DNA of 32,113 bases from positions 1 through 32,113 of the forward strand of contig JANXYH010000009.1 in NCBI GenBank assembly GCA_025350145.1, written 5' to 3'. The stretch is from Burkholderiales bacterium (lineage in GTDB: Bacteria; Pseudomonadota; Gammaproteobacteria; Burkholderiales; Burkholderiaceae_C). Shown here piece after piece: positions 22,541 through 31,169 of the stretch. The notes beneath the pieces are model-generated. The model did not search any database, had not been told where the DNA came from, and saw only the letters and a program-made list of their open reading frames with translations. Positions within the stretch are counted from its first letter, which is position 1; the number at the start of each line of letters is the position of its first letter. The position numbers and the translations under genes are program-made.

Positions 22541-25390
22541 TCAGCCGGCGGCGGGGGCCGCCAGCAGCGTCTTGATCAGCACCAACCGCATCCTTTGCGT
22601 GTCCAGCGGCTTGGTCAGGAAGTCGTTCATCCCCGCCTCCAGCGCCTGGGCGCGCTCGGAGACCATCGCTGCGGCGGTCAGGGCGACCACCGGCAGCGCC
22701 GTGGCGCTGTAGTCCTGGCGCAGCCGGCGGGTGGCCTCGTAGCCGCTGATGCCGGGCATCTGCACGTCCATCAGCACCAGCGCGAACGGCTGCCCTGCCT
22801 GCGCGGCGCGCGCCACCTCGGCCAGCGCGGCGTAGCCGTCACAGGCCTGGGTGACCTGCATCTGCCAGCTCTCGAGCAGCGCCGCAGCGATCAGCATGTT
22901 GACCGGGTTGTCCTCGACCAGCAGCACCCGGGCGCCCTGCAGTACCTCGCCCTGCTGGGCCTCCAGCAGCGCGCCGACTTCGGTGTCGCTGGCCGCAGGC
23001 AGGGGCAGCTCGGCAAAGAAGCAACTGCCCCGGCCGGGCGCGCTGTCCACCCCCACCGTGCCGCCCATCAGGGTGGCGAGCTGGCGGCATATCGCCAGCC
23101 CCAGGCCACTGCCGCCAAAGCGCCGGGTGGTCGATTCGTCACCCTGGGTGAAGGGGTGGAACAGCCTGGCCTGGGTCGCCGGCGCAATCCCCGGCCCGCT
23201 GTCCTGAACCTCGAAGCGCAGCATCCCTTCGGCGCCGGTACGGGCCCGCAGCACGATTTCGCCTTGCTCGGTGAACTTGCGCGCATTGGTCAGGTAGTTC
23301 GACAGGATCTGCCGCAGGCGCAGGGCGTCGCCGCGCACCGTCGCCGGCAGGCCGCGTTCCAGCTCGGTGCGAAAGCCCAGTCCGCGGTTGTCGGCCAGCG
23401 CGGCATGGATCTGGCCGAGGTTCTCCAGCAGCTCGGGCAGGTCGAACGCGGCGGACTCCAGATCGAGCTTGCCGGCCTCGATCTTCGACAGGTCAAGGAT
23501 GTCGGAGACGATCAAGCCCAGGGTCTGGGCGCTGTCATCGATCTGCGCCAGGTACTGCTCGCGCTTGGCCGGGTCCAGTCCGGGTTGGCGCACCATCCTG
23601 ACCAGGCCCTGGACCGCGTTCAACGGGGTTCGCTACTCGTGGCTGGTGTTGGCCAGAAAATCGCTCTTGGCTTGGTTGGCGGCCTCGGCGGCGTCGCGGG
23701 CACGGGCCAGTTCGATCTCGGCCCGGCGCTGGCTGGTGATGTCTTCGGCGATCCAGATCGTGCCGCCTTGGCTGGGATGCTGCGGATCTATCGCCTTGCC
23801 GCGCAGCTTGACCAGGAACGGCGTGCCGTCACGGCGTTCGGTCCAGCGTTCGGTCTGGACCGCCTCGCCCTGGCGCAGGCCCGCCGCCACCTCGTCGCTG
23901 TAGGCCTGCGCCTGGGCCGGATCTGGCCAGACCGAATGCGGCTCGCGGCCGACCAACTCGCCAGGCGGCCAGCCGTAGATCTCGTCGAATCGCGGGTTGG
24001 CCATGACAAAGCGACCACCCCGGGTCAGGGCGATGCCGACCGACGCATTCGCCAAGATCGCGTCGCGCTCCTGTCGCTCGCGCTGGCTCTGGCTGAGGTC
24101 GCGGGCGTTGATCACCAGGTACTGCCGGCCGTCCTGGCTGAAGCGCGAGGCCAGCACCATCAGCGCCTTGACCTCGCCGGAGCGGGTGCGAAATCGCAGA
24201 CTCATTTCCGCAGCAATTTCGTCAACCGCCAGCGCCCGGACCAGCTTCTCGCGCTCGCCAGCGTCGGCCCAAATGCCCAGCTCCATCGCGCTGCGGCCCA
24301 CCGCCTCCTCGGCCGACCAACCGCTGAACTGGCTGAAGGCGGCGTTGACGACGATGTAGCGCCCCGTGCTGAGGTCGGTCAGGGTCATCACATCCGGGCT
24401 GGTCGAGACCAGGGCACGCAGCCAGGCTTGCGACTGCTGCAGCGCCTGGTCGGCCTGGCGCTGCCGGGTCACATCGCGACCCACCCCCCAATAGCCAAGG
24501 AATTGCCCGGACAGGCTGAACCGTGGCTGACCGCTGACCAGCGCGTCCAGCCACTGCCCAGAGGCGTCGCACCAGCGTATTGGCAGGTCGCGCAACGGCT
24601 GGCGCACAACCAGCGCCTGACGCAGCGTATTGAGCGCCTCGGCGGTGATTTTTACGTCGTCGACCGCCAACAACTTTTCAGGCCGGGGCCCTGTGATCCG
24701 AACGAACTTGCCTTGCAGGTCACGCAGCCAGGCGCCCTTGAGGCGCAGATCGGGGCCGGCCTCCCAATAGGCCTCGGCGGCGATGCTGAGCAAGCCTTGA
24801 AAGCGTGACTGGCGCGCCACCGCATCCTCGACATGCGCAGCCAACTGGCGCGCCACCGCCAGACCTGCGGCCACACCGGCGACGACCGACAACAATGTCA
24901 CCGTCAAGCGCGCCGGCTGCGACGGGCCCGGGCCACTGCCAATCCAGCCCAGCCATTGCGCGGCGCCCAGCGCAATCGACAACGCCGCCGCCATGCCCGC
25001 CACCAGCAGACCGTTGCGCCGCGACATGACGGCACAGGCCATGCAACTGATCAGCGCCAGGAAGCCCAGGCCCGGTGCGGCCAGACCCCAACCGTTGGCG
25101 GCATTGGCGCTGCCGATCAGCAGCAGCAGCATCAGCAACACGCCCGGGGCCGCGCGTTGCGCGGCTGAGTGCGGCAACCGCAATGCCCGGCCACAGCAGA
25201 CCGCGCCGACCAGGTAGCCCACCACCAGGGCGCTGCGGGTCCAGCCTGCTTGCGGCGTCGTCAGCCAGACGGACAGCGCCGCGCCGGCCAAGCAGCAGGC
25301 CAGGCTGGTTCCAAAGAATGCGCTGGCGATGTGCCCGCGCAACTGCGCCAGTCCATCGTCGGTCGGGGTGTCTGGGTCTTTGTCGGCCAT
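22541..25390 (-). pseudogene. Membrane hybrid histidine kinase interrupted by an in-frame TAG
   Basis: Two pieces in one frame make a single hybrid kinase of about 950 residues. The N-terminal piece (23633-25390, 585 residues) has about six membrane helices in its first 180 residues, then three PAS domains and the DHp helix up to NTSHE. A TAG follows, and the frame continues RTPLNAVQGLVRMV. The downstream piece (from about 23632 to 22541) has the ATPase motifs SNYLTNARKFT, DSGPGIA and GGSGLGLAICRQL, and a full receiver (LLVEDNPVN, LMDVQMPG, TKPL). The expected text is SHE(L/I)RTPLN, so a single T-to-A change of a TTG Leu codon would explain it. Split products would separate the phospho-His from the ATPase. 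All other motifs are intact, so the lesion is recent, a sequencing error, or read through. The start is ATG 25390; a TTG at 25408 is an alternative. Confidence 0.85.
23633..23635 (-). other. In-frame amber codon in the kinase H-box
   Basis: On the minus strand the codons read AGC CAC GAG TAG CGA ACC CCG TTG. The stop comes two codons after the phospho-acceptor His and before the invariant RTPLN. Confidence 0.9.
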
Positions 25391-25464
25391 CGTCAAGGCT
25401 TCGTCCAAGGGCGCAATTTTCGCAGCCTCGGGGCGTCGGCCATGCCTCCAACAGCGCCGTGTTC

Positions 25465-25508
25465 CGGGTCTGTCCCGGGTCTGTCCCGGGTTTGGCCCGG
25501 GTTTGGCT
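25465..25508. repeat. Four 11-bp tandem repeats between pyrF and the kinase gene
   Basis: Two copies of CGGGTCTGTCC (25465-25475, 25476-25486) are followed by CGGGTTTGGCC (25487-25497) and CGGGTTTGGCT (25498-25508). CCAACAGC (25448-25455) and GCTGTTGG (25506-25513) flank the block as inverted repeats, so the whole could fold into one stem. It lies just after the pyrF stop and upstream of the kinase start, in a 135-base gap. Confidence 0.8.
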
Positions 25509-25525
25509 GTTGGCGCGGCCGCCGC

Positions 25526-26374
25526 TCAGCCGCGCGCCTGGTTCAGCGCCACCCGGGTCTGGTCGGCGACGGCGCGCGCGGCGTCGGCAAAGTCGCCGCC
25601 AGCGCTGGCGTACAGCACCGCCCGCGACGAGCTGACCATCACCGGCCCGGTGGTGGCCGCGCCAGCGAGGCCGCGCCAGCCGGCCCGCACCGTCGCCGCC
25701 GCATCGCCGCCCTGCGCGCCTATGCCCGGGATCAGCAGCGGCAGGGTCGGTGCCAGGGCCCGCACCCGGGCGATCTCCTCGGGGTAGGTCGCGCCGACCA
25801 CCAGGCCCAGCCGGCCGCTGCGGTTCCAGGCCCCGGCGGCCAGCCTGGCGATGCGCTCGTACAAGGCCTCGGCGGGCTGCGCCGAGGTGGCCGCGAGCAT
25901 CTGCGCCTGCAGGTCGCTGCCGCCGGGGTTGGAGGTGCGGCACAGCAGGATCAGGCCGCGGCCGTCGTAGCGCAACCAGGGCTCCAGCGAATCCAGGCCC
26001 ATCAACGGCGACAGCGTCACCGCGTCGGCGGCGTAGCGCACAAAGGCCTCGCGGGCGTACTGCTCGGCGGTGGCGCCGATGTCGCCGCGCTTGGCGTCCA
26101 GGATCACCGGCACCTGCGGCGCGACCCGGCGGATATGGGCGATCAAACGCTCCAGTTGGTCCTCGGCGGCTTGGGCGGCGAAGTAGGCGATCTGCGGTTT
26201 GTAGGCCAGCACCAGGTCGCGGGTGGCATCGACGATGGCCGCGCAGAAGTCGAAGATCCGTGCCGGGTCGTCGCGCCAGGCGCCGGGAAAGCGGGCCGGC
26301 TCAGGGTCCAGGCCGACACATAACAGCGAATTGGCGGTTTGCTCGGCGGCCAGCAGACGGGCGCGAAAGTCCAT
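25526..26374 (-). CDS. pyrF: Orotidine 5'-phosphate decarboxylase, type 2
   Basis: PyrF converts OMP to UMP, the last step of de novo UMP synthesis. The 282-residue protein belongs to the longer type 2 family: LCVGLDPEPARFP near the start, KPQIAYF, the catalytic motif DAKRGDIG with Lys95, and PGIGAQGGD in the phosphate-binding loop. The ATG at 26374 was chosen over GTG 26383 because GAGGGG (26383-26388) sits 8 bases before it and overlaps the GTG. That ribosome site overlaps the purB stop codon. The 12-base gap shows that purB and pyrF are one operon, giving coordinated purine and pyrimidine supply. Confidence 0.94.
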   Translation of the reverse strand: MDFRARLLAAEQTANSLLCVGLDPEPARFPGAWRDDPARIFDFCAAIVDATRDLVLAYKPQIAYFAAQAAEDQLERLIAHIRRVAPQVPVILDAKRGDIGATAEQYAREAFVRYAADAVTLSPLMGLDSLEPWLRYDGRGLILLCRTSNPGGSDLQAQMLAATSAQPAEALYERIARLAAGAWNRSGRLGLVVGATYPEEIARVRALAPTLPLLIPGIGAQGGDAAATVRAGWRGLAGAATTGPVMVSSSRAVLYASAGGDFADAARAVADQTRVALNQARG

Positions 26375-26386
26375 CGTCGGCACCCC

Positions 26387-27754
26387 TCAAACCGCTGCGG
26401 CCAGGCGCGCCGCCAGCCCGGTGTAGCTGGCCGGCGTGAGCGCCAGCAGCCGCGCCTTGTCCGCCTCGGGCAGCGCCAGCTTGGCGACAAAGCCCTGCAT
26501 CAAGGCGCGGGTCATGGGCTGGCCACGGCTGAAGGCCTTGAGTTGCTCATAGGGCTCGGGCAGGCCGTGGCGGCGCATCACCGTCTGCACCGCCTCGGTC
26601 AAGACCTCCCAGGCGGCGTCGAGGTCGGCCGCCAGCGCGGCGGCGTTGAGCTCAAGCTTGTCCAGCCCCTTGGCCAGCGAATCCAGCGCCAGCACGGCGT
26701 AGCCCAGCGCCACGCCCATGTTGCGCAGCACCGTCGAGTCGGTCAGGTCGCGCTGCCAGCGGCTGATCGGCAGCTTCTGGCTGAGGTGGCTCAGCAGCGC
26801 ATTGGCCAGGCCGAAGTTGCCCTCGGCATTCTCGAAATCGATCGGGTTGACCTTGTGCGGCATGGTCGAGGAGCCGACCTCGCCATCCTTGAGCCGCTGC
26901 TTGAAATAGCCCAGCGAGATGTAGCCCCAGAGGTCGCGGCAGAGATCGATCAGGATGGTGTCGCAGCGCACCAGCGCGTCGAACAACTCGGCCATGCCGT
27001 CGTGCGGCTCGATCTGGGTGGTGTGGGGGTTGAAGGCCAGGCCCAGGCCCTGCTCGACCACGCGGCGGCTGAAGGCCGGCCAATCGATCTCGGGGCAGGC
27101 CGCCAGGTGGGCGTTGTAGTTGCCGACCGCGCCATTCATCTTCGCTGGCAGCGGCACGGCGGCGATGCGTTCGCGCGCAGTCTGCAAGCGGGCCACCACG
27201 TTGGCCAGTTCCTTGCCGACCGTGGTCGGGCTGGCACTCTGGCCATGGGTGCGGCTGAGCATCGCCACCTCGGCCTGGGCATGGGCCATCGCCCGCAACC
27301 TCTCCAGCACCGCGTCCAGGGCCGGCAGCAGCACCTGCTGGCGTGCGGCCTGCAGCATCAGCGCATGGCTGGTGTTGTTGATGTCCTCGCTGGTGCAGGC
27401 GAAGTGGACGAACTCGGCCGCCGCCAGCAGTTCGGCATGGCCCTCGAAGCGCGCCTTGAGCCAGTACTCGACCGCCTTGACATCGTGGTTGGTGCGGCGC
27501 TCGATGTCCTTGATCGCCTGCGCATCGGCCGGCGAAAAGCCCTGCACCAGGCCGCCCAGCAGCGCCCGCGCGGCCGGCGACAGCGGCTTGAACTCGGCCA
27601 GCCCGGCGTCGCTCAGGGCGGTGAACCAGGCCACCTCGACCTGCACCCGGCGGTGCATCAGGCCAAACTCGGACAGCAGCGGCCGCAACGCAGCGACCCG
27701 GCTGGCATAGCGACCGTCCAGCGGCGATAAGGCAGTCAAGGCGGACAAGGTCAT
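26387..27754 (-). CDS. purB: Adenylosuccinate lyase
   Basis: PurB removes fumarate from SAICAR and from adenylosuccinate in purine synthesis. The 455-residue product starts LSALTALSPLDGRYASRVAALRP. It carries TSEDINNTSHALML with the substrate site, the general-acid region SRTHGQSASPTT, and the superfamily signature SSTMPHKVNPIDFEN on the flexible catalytic loop. This is the E. coli-type PurB. Length and all motifs are normal. The ATG at 27754 was chosen because the family begins there; the open frame to 27898 overlaps the divergent aldolase gene. The ribosome site is weak. A TAGAAT -10 element lies 33 bases upstream. pyrF follows in the same operon. Confidence 0.96.
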   Translation of the reverse strand: MTLSALTALSPLDGRYASRVAALRPLLSEFGLMHRRVQVEVAWFTALSDAGLAEFKPLSPAARALLGGLVQGFSPADAQAIKDIERRTNHDVKAVEYWLKARFEGHAELLAAAEFVHFACTSEDINNTSHALMLQAARQQVLLPALDAVLERLRAMAHAQAEVAMLSRTHGQSASPTTVGKELANVVARLQTARERIAAVPLPAKMNGAVGNYNAHLAACPEIDWPAFSRRVVEQGLGLAFNPHTTQIEPHDGMAELFDALVRCDTILIDLCRDLWGYISLGYFKQRLKDGEVGSSTMPHKVNPIDFENAEGNFGLANALLSHLSQKLPISRWQRDLTDSTVLRNMGVALGYAVLALDSLAKGLDKLELNAAALAADLDAAWEVLTEAVQTVMRRHGLPEPYEQLKAFSRGQPMTRALMQGFVAKLALPEADKARLLALTPASYTGLAARLAAAV

Positions 27755-27786
27755 CGCGGCAGGCCGGTGGCTTCGGGCAAACCCGG

Positions 27787-27792
27787 ATTCTA
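27787..27792 (-). promoter_or_regulatory. Promoter -10 element (TAGAAT) for purB-pyrF
   Basis: On the minus strand TAGAAT is 32 bases upstream of the purB ATG. It sits in a 15-base block (27786-27800) identical to that before the di-iron gene (7273-7287). It lies in the 91-base gap with the divergent aldolase. Confidence 0.5.
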
Positions 27793-27845
27793 GGAGCCGG
27801 CCGGGGTCGATCAGCGATGATGGCCGCCCGCCCCGGAGCCTGGCC

Positions 27846-28634
27846 ATGCCGCTGCTGATGAACCCACCCACGCCCGAACGCGACCCCGCTGCCGACATCG
27901 CCCTGACCGACGCCGAGCGTGCCGCCCGGGTGCAACTGGCCGGCTGCTACCGGGTGTTTGACCTGCTCGGCTGGACCGAGATGATCTTCAACCACATCAG
28001 CCTGCGCGTGCCCGGGCCCGGACCCGAGAGCGTCTTCCTGATCAACCCCTTCGGCCTGCATTACAGCGAAGTGAGCGCCTCCAAACTGGTTGCGGTAGAC
28101 CTGCAGGGCCGCCCGGTCAGGCCCACGCCCTACCCGATCAACCGCGCAGGCTTCGTCACCCATGCGGCGATCCACCGCGCCCTGCCGCAGGCGCATTGCG
28201 TGATGCACACCCACACCACCAGCGGCTGCGCGGTGGCCTGCCTCGAAGCCGGGCTGTCGCACGACTCGTTCTATGGCGCGCAGCTCAGTGGCCAGGTGGC
28301 CTACCACGACTTCGAGGGCGTCACCGTCAACCTTGACGAGCAGGCGCGGATGGTGGCCGACATCGGCGCCAAGCGCGCCGTGGTCCTGCGCAACCACGGC
28401 CTGCTGGCCTGGGGCCATGATCTGCCCAACGCCTTCATGACCCTGTGGACGATGCAACGCGCCTGCGACATCCAGATCGCTGCCGCTGCCGCCGGGCCGA
28501 CCCGGCGGCTGCCCGCCCAGGTGCTGGCGCAATGCGTGGCCGAGGCCGGGCCGGCCGAGGCGGGCGTCTGCGCGCTGGTGTTTGCCGCCCTGCTGCGCCA
28601 GGTCGACGCCCGCGACCCGGGTTACCGCGACTGA
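27846..28634 (+). CDS. Class II aldolase/adducin-family protein
   Basis: The 262-residue protein has the class II aldolase fold. The zinc site is formed by H121 and H123 in MHTHTTSG and H184 in LRNHGLLAWG, and FNHISLRVPG is the family N-terminal motif. Acidic Glu75 (HYSEVSAS) is at the place of the catalytic acid. Members include fuculose- and ribulose-phosphate aldolases and epimerases, but this subgroup, common in proteobacteria, has no firm substrate. The ATG at 27846 has GGAG about 9 bases upstream, with Met5 as an alternative. It diverges from purB, with GATGAT at 27816-27821 as a possible -10. The dehydrogenase gene converges 13 bases downstream. Confidence 0.85.
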   Translation: MPLLMNPPTPERDPAADIALTDAERAARVQLAGCYRVFDLLGWTEMIFNHISLRVPGPGPESVFLINPFGLHYSEVSASKLVAVDLQGRPVRPTPYPINRAGFVTHAAIHRALPQAHCVMHTHTTSGCAVACLEAGLSHDSFYGAQLSGQVAYHDFEGVTVNLDEQARMVADIGAKRAVVLRNHGLLAWGHDLPNAFMTLWTMQRACDIQIAAAAAGPTRRLPAQVLAQCVAEAGPAEAGVCALVFAALLRQVDARDPGYRD

Positions 28635-28647
28635 AGGCGTGGCCGCC

Positions 28648-30168
28648 TCAGAGCTCGAACTTCACCCCCTGCGCCAGCGGCAGTTGGCGCGAGTAGTTGA
28701 CGGTATTGGTGGCCCGGCGCATGTAGTTGCGCCAGGCGTCCGAGCCCGATTCGCGGCCGCCGCCGGTTTCCTTCTCGCCGCCGAAAGCGCCGCCGATTTC
28801 GGCGCCCGAGGTGCCGATGTTGACGTTGGCGATGCCGCAGTCGCTGCCGGCGGCCGACATGAAGGCCTCGGCCTCGCGCAGGTCGTTGCTGAAGATCGCC
28901 GACGACAGCCCCTGCGGCACGCCGTTGTGCAGGGCGATGGCCTGGTCGAAGTGGTCGTAGCCCAGCACATACAGCACCGGCGCAAAGGTCTCGTGGCAGA
29001 CGATCTCGGTCTGCGCCGGCATGCTGACCAGGGCCGGCGCGGCGTAGTGGGCCAGGTCGCCGCCGCAGCCCGGCGGCCAACGCCGCTCGCCACCCAGCAC
29101 CGTGCCGCCCTGGGCCTGCGCGGCGGCCAGGGCGGCCTGCATCGCCTCGAACGCCGCGCCGTCGATCAGCGGCCCGACCAGCACCCCGGCCTGGCGCGGA
29201 TCGCCCACCCCCAGGCTGGCGCGGGCGCGCTCCAGGCGCTGCAGCAGCTCGGCCTGGATGCTGCTGTGCACGATCACCCGCCGGGTGCTGGTGCAGCGCT
29301 GGCCGGCCGTGCCCCAGGCACCGAAGGCGATGCCGCGCAGCGCCAGGTCAAGGTCGGCACTGGGCGCGACGATGACCGCGTTGTTGCCGCCCAACTCCAG
29401 CAAGCAGCGGCCAAAGCGCGCCGCCACCCGTGGCGCCACCGCCCGGCCCATGCGGGTCGAGCCGGTGGCCGACAGCAGCGCCACCCGCGGGTCGTCGGCC
29501 AGTGCCTGGCCGACCTCGGCCCGGCCGTTGAGGACTTGTGCCAGGCCGCCGGGCGCCGGGATGCCGCCATCGGCGTTGAACTGGCGCAGTGCCATCTCCA
29601 GCAGGGCCTGCGTCGCCAGGGCCGTCAGCGGCGTCTTCTCGCTCGGCTTCCAGACCAGCGCATTGCCGCAGACCAGTGCCAGCGCGGCATTCCAGGCCCA
29701 GACCGCGACCGGGAAATTGAAGGCGCTGATCACGCCGACCACGCCCAGCGGATGCCACTGCTCCATCATCCGGTGGCCGGGGCGCTCGCTGGCGATGGTC
29801 AGGCCGTGCAACTGCCGGCTCAGGCCGACCGCGAAGTCGCAGATGTCGATCATTTCCTGGACTTCGCCCAGCCCCTCGCTGCGGACCTTGCCAGCCTCCA
29901 GCGTGACCAGTTCGGCCAACGCCGGCTGGTGTACACGCAGCGTCGCGCCCAGCAGGCGCAGCAGCTCGCCGCGCCGGGGCGCCGGCACCAATCGCCAGGC
30001 GAGGAAGGCGGCCTGCGCCTGGCCTATCGCCGCAGCCATGGCCTGCGGCGTGGCGGCATGCACCATCGCCAGGGTCTGGCCATCGATCGGCGAGCGGGCG
30101 CGCAGTTCGCCGCCGCTCAGGGCAGCGGCGGGCACGCCCAGGGTGTGGAGCAGGTCGGCAGCGGTCAT
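28648..30168 (-). CDS. amaB: ALDH7-type dehydrogenase, probably 2-aminoadipate-6-semialdehyde/piperideine-6-carboxylate dehydrogenase
   Basis: This NAD-dependent enzyme is predicted to oxidise 2-aminoadipate semialdehyde (in equilibrium with piperideine-6-carboxylate) to 2-aminoadipate in lysine breakdown. The 506-residue product has the coenzyme motif FNFPVAVWAWNAALAL, the SATGSTRMG turn, catalytic Glu258 (LELGGNN) and Cys292 (GQRCTSTRR). The C-terminal stretch SGAEIGGAFGGEKETGGGRESGSDAW is the hallmark of ALDH7A1 (antiquitin) and bacterial AmaB. The ATG at 30168 is close to the family start; the open frame to 30309 overlaps the divergent PhnD-like gene. The saccharopine-dehydrogenase-like gene at 31170, also on the minus strand, fits the preceding step. 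Substrate is inferred from family and context. Confidence 0.85.
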   Translation of the reverse strand: MTAADLLHTLGVPAAALSGGELRARSPIDGQTLAMVHAATPQAMAAAIGQAQAAFLAWRLVPAPRRGELLRLLGATLRVHQPALAELVTLEAGKVRSEGLGEVQEMIDICDFAVGLSRQLHGLTIASERPGHRMMEQWHPLGVVGVISAFNFPVAVWAWNAALALVCGNALVWKPSEKTPLTALATQALLEMALRQFNADGGIPAPGGLAQVLNGRAEVGQALADDPRVALLSATGSTRMGRAVAPRVAARFGRCLLELGGNNAVIVAPSADLDLALRGIAFGAWGTAGQRCTSTRRVIVHSSIQAELLQRLERARASLGVGDPRQAGVLVGPLIDGAAFEAMQAALAAAQAQGGTVLGGERRWPPGCGGDLAHYAAPALVSMPAQTEIVCHETFAPVLYVLGYDHFDQAIALHNGVPQGLSSAIFSNDLREAEAFMSAAGSDCGIANVNIGTSGAEIGGAFGGEKETGGGRESGSDAWRNYMRRATNTVNYSRQLPLAQGVKFEL

Positions 30169-30222
30169 TCGCGGTTCTCCGGTCGGGGGTCTGTGCGGGG
30201 CCAGTCTTCGCCCGCCCGGGCC

Positions 30223-30228
30223 TATCAT
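30223..30228 (+). promoter_or_regulatory. Promoter -10 element (TATCAT) for the PhnD-like gene
   Basis: TATCAT lies 38 bases upstream of the ATG at 30267, in the 98-base gap with the divergent dehydrogenase gene. The surrounding DNA is strongly G+C-rich, so the hexamer stands out. Confidence 0.4.
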
Positions 30229-30266
30229 GGCGCGGCCCGGCGCAGCAGCGGCCGGGCCAAGGCCAA

Positions 30267-31157
30267 ATGAGTTCAGCACCGGGCACCCGCGCCATGAAAA
30301 ACAGAACAAGCATGGCGTCCAGCCCGGCCTCGACCCGGCGACGTTTCGTCGGCCAACTTGGCGGGGCGGCGGCCGCGCTGGCCGGCCTGCGTGCCGGCGC
30401 GGCCGAGCCGCTGCTGCTGGCCATCAACGAGGGCGCCACCTACCGGGTCAACCCGGTCGAGACGCAGGAGCGATTTCAGGCCATCAGCGACGACCTGGCC
30501 AAGCTGCTCAAGACGCCCGTCAAGGCGGTGGCCGTGCCGCGCTACGACGAATTGGTCAAGGGCCTGGCCAACCAGCAGTACGCCATCGCCTATGTGCACC
30601 CTGCGCACCACGCGATCCGCGCCATGACGGCCAACGGCTACCGCCTGGCGGCGCTGACCAAGGCCTACACCGAATACCGCGCCTCGGTGTTCGTCAACAA
30701 GGATTCGCCAGTCAAGGCATTGGCCGACCTCAGGGGCAAGCGCCTGGGCGCGCCCGACGAGGACTCGATCACCTCGGTGATCCTGCGCGCGACGCTGCGC
30801 GACGCCGGCCTGGCGGCGGACGCGGCGGTGAGCTATGTGCGCTACCAAGACGCCGTGCCCTTTATGGTCGAGCACGGCCTGGCGGCGGCCGGCGTCAGCG
30901 CCTCGGGCGCGGTGCTCAAGGCCTGGACCGACAAGGGCGGGCGAATCGTCGCCACCAGCAAGCCGGTGCCGATCAAGCAGATGCTGGTCAGCGGCAAGGC
31001 GCCGGCCGGCACGCTGGAGCGCGTGAGCGACTACTTCTGCGGCCTGGAAGCCGCCAAGGACGGGCGCAGCCGGTTGGAGGCGATGCGCGTCGCGGGCTTA
31101 GTGCCGTTCGACGAGGAGCCGGTCAAGGCGATCGGCAAATGGCTGGGCGTGGCCTGA
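30267..31157 (+). CDS. Tat-exported PhnD-like substrate-binding protein
   Basis: The 296-residue protein starts with a twin-arginine signal (STRRRFVGQ at 22-30, hydrophobic GGAAAALAGLRAGAA). A periplasmic binding fold of the phosphate/phosphonate (PhnD/PtxB) type follows: YDELVKGLANQQYAIAYVHPAHH, VFVNKDSPVKALADLRGKRLGAPDEDSITS and YVRYQDAVPFMVEHG. The VxxxSPxxxLADLRGKR block is typical of the family. Binding of phosphonate is not shown, and related proteins bind other oxyanions or small acids or act as sensor inputs. No ABC ATPase or permease is adjacent. ATG 30267, 30294 and 30312 are all possible starts; 30267 has AAGG nearby. It is the only plus-strand gene between the two lysine-catabolism genes. 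Confidence 0.8.
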   Translation: MSSAPGTRAMKNRTSMASSPASTRRRFVGQLGGAAAALAGLRAGAAEPLLLAINEGATYRVNPVETQERFQAISDDLAKLLKTPVKAVAVPRYDELVKGLANQQYAIAYVHPAHHAIRAMTANGYRLAALTKAYTEYRASVFVNKDSPVKALADLRGKRLGAPDEDSITSVILRATLRDAGLAADAAVSYVRYQDAVPFMVEHGLAAAGVSASGAVLKAWTDKGGRIVATSKPVPIKQMLVSGKAPAGTLERVSDYFCGLEAAKDGRSRLEAMRVAGLVPFDEEPVKAIGKWLGVA

Positions 31158-31169
31158 ACCGAGCCCGCC

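Noticed and set aside
26652-28532. 626-residue minus-strand frame across purB and the aldolase
   Set aside because: It is a shifted frame within purB, then antisense to the aldolase. Both real genes have strong motifs.
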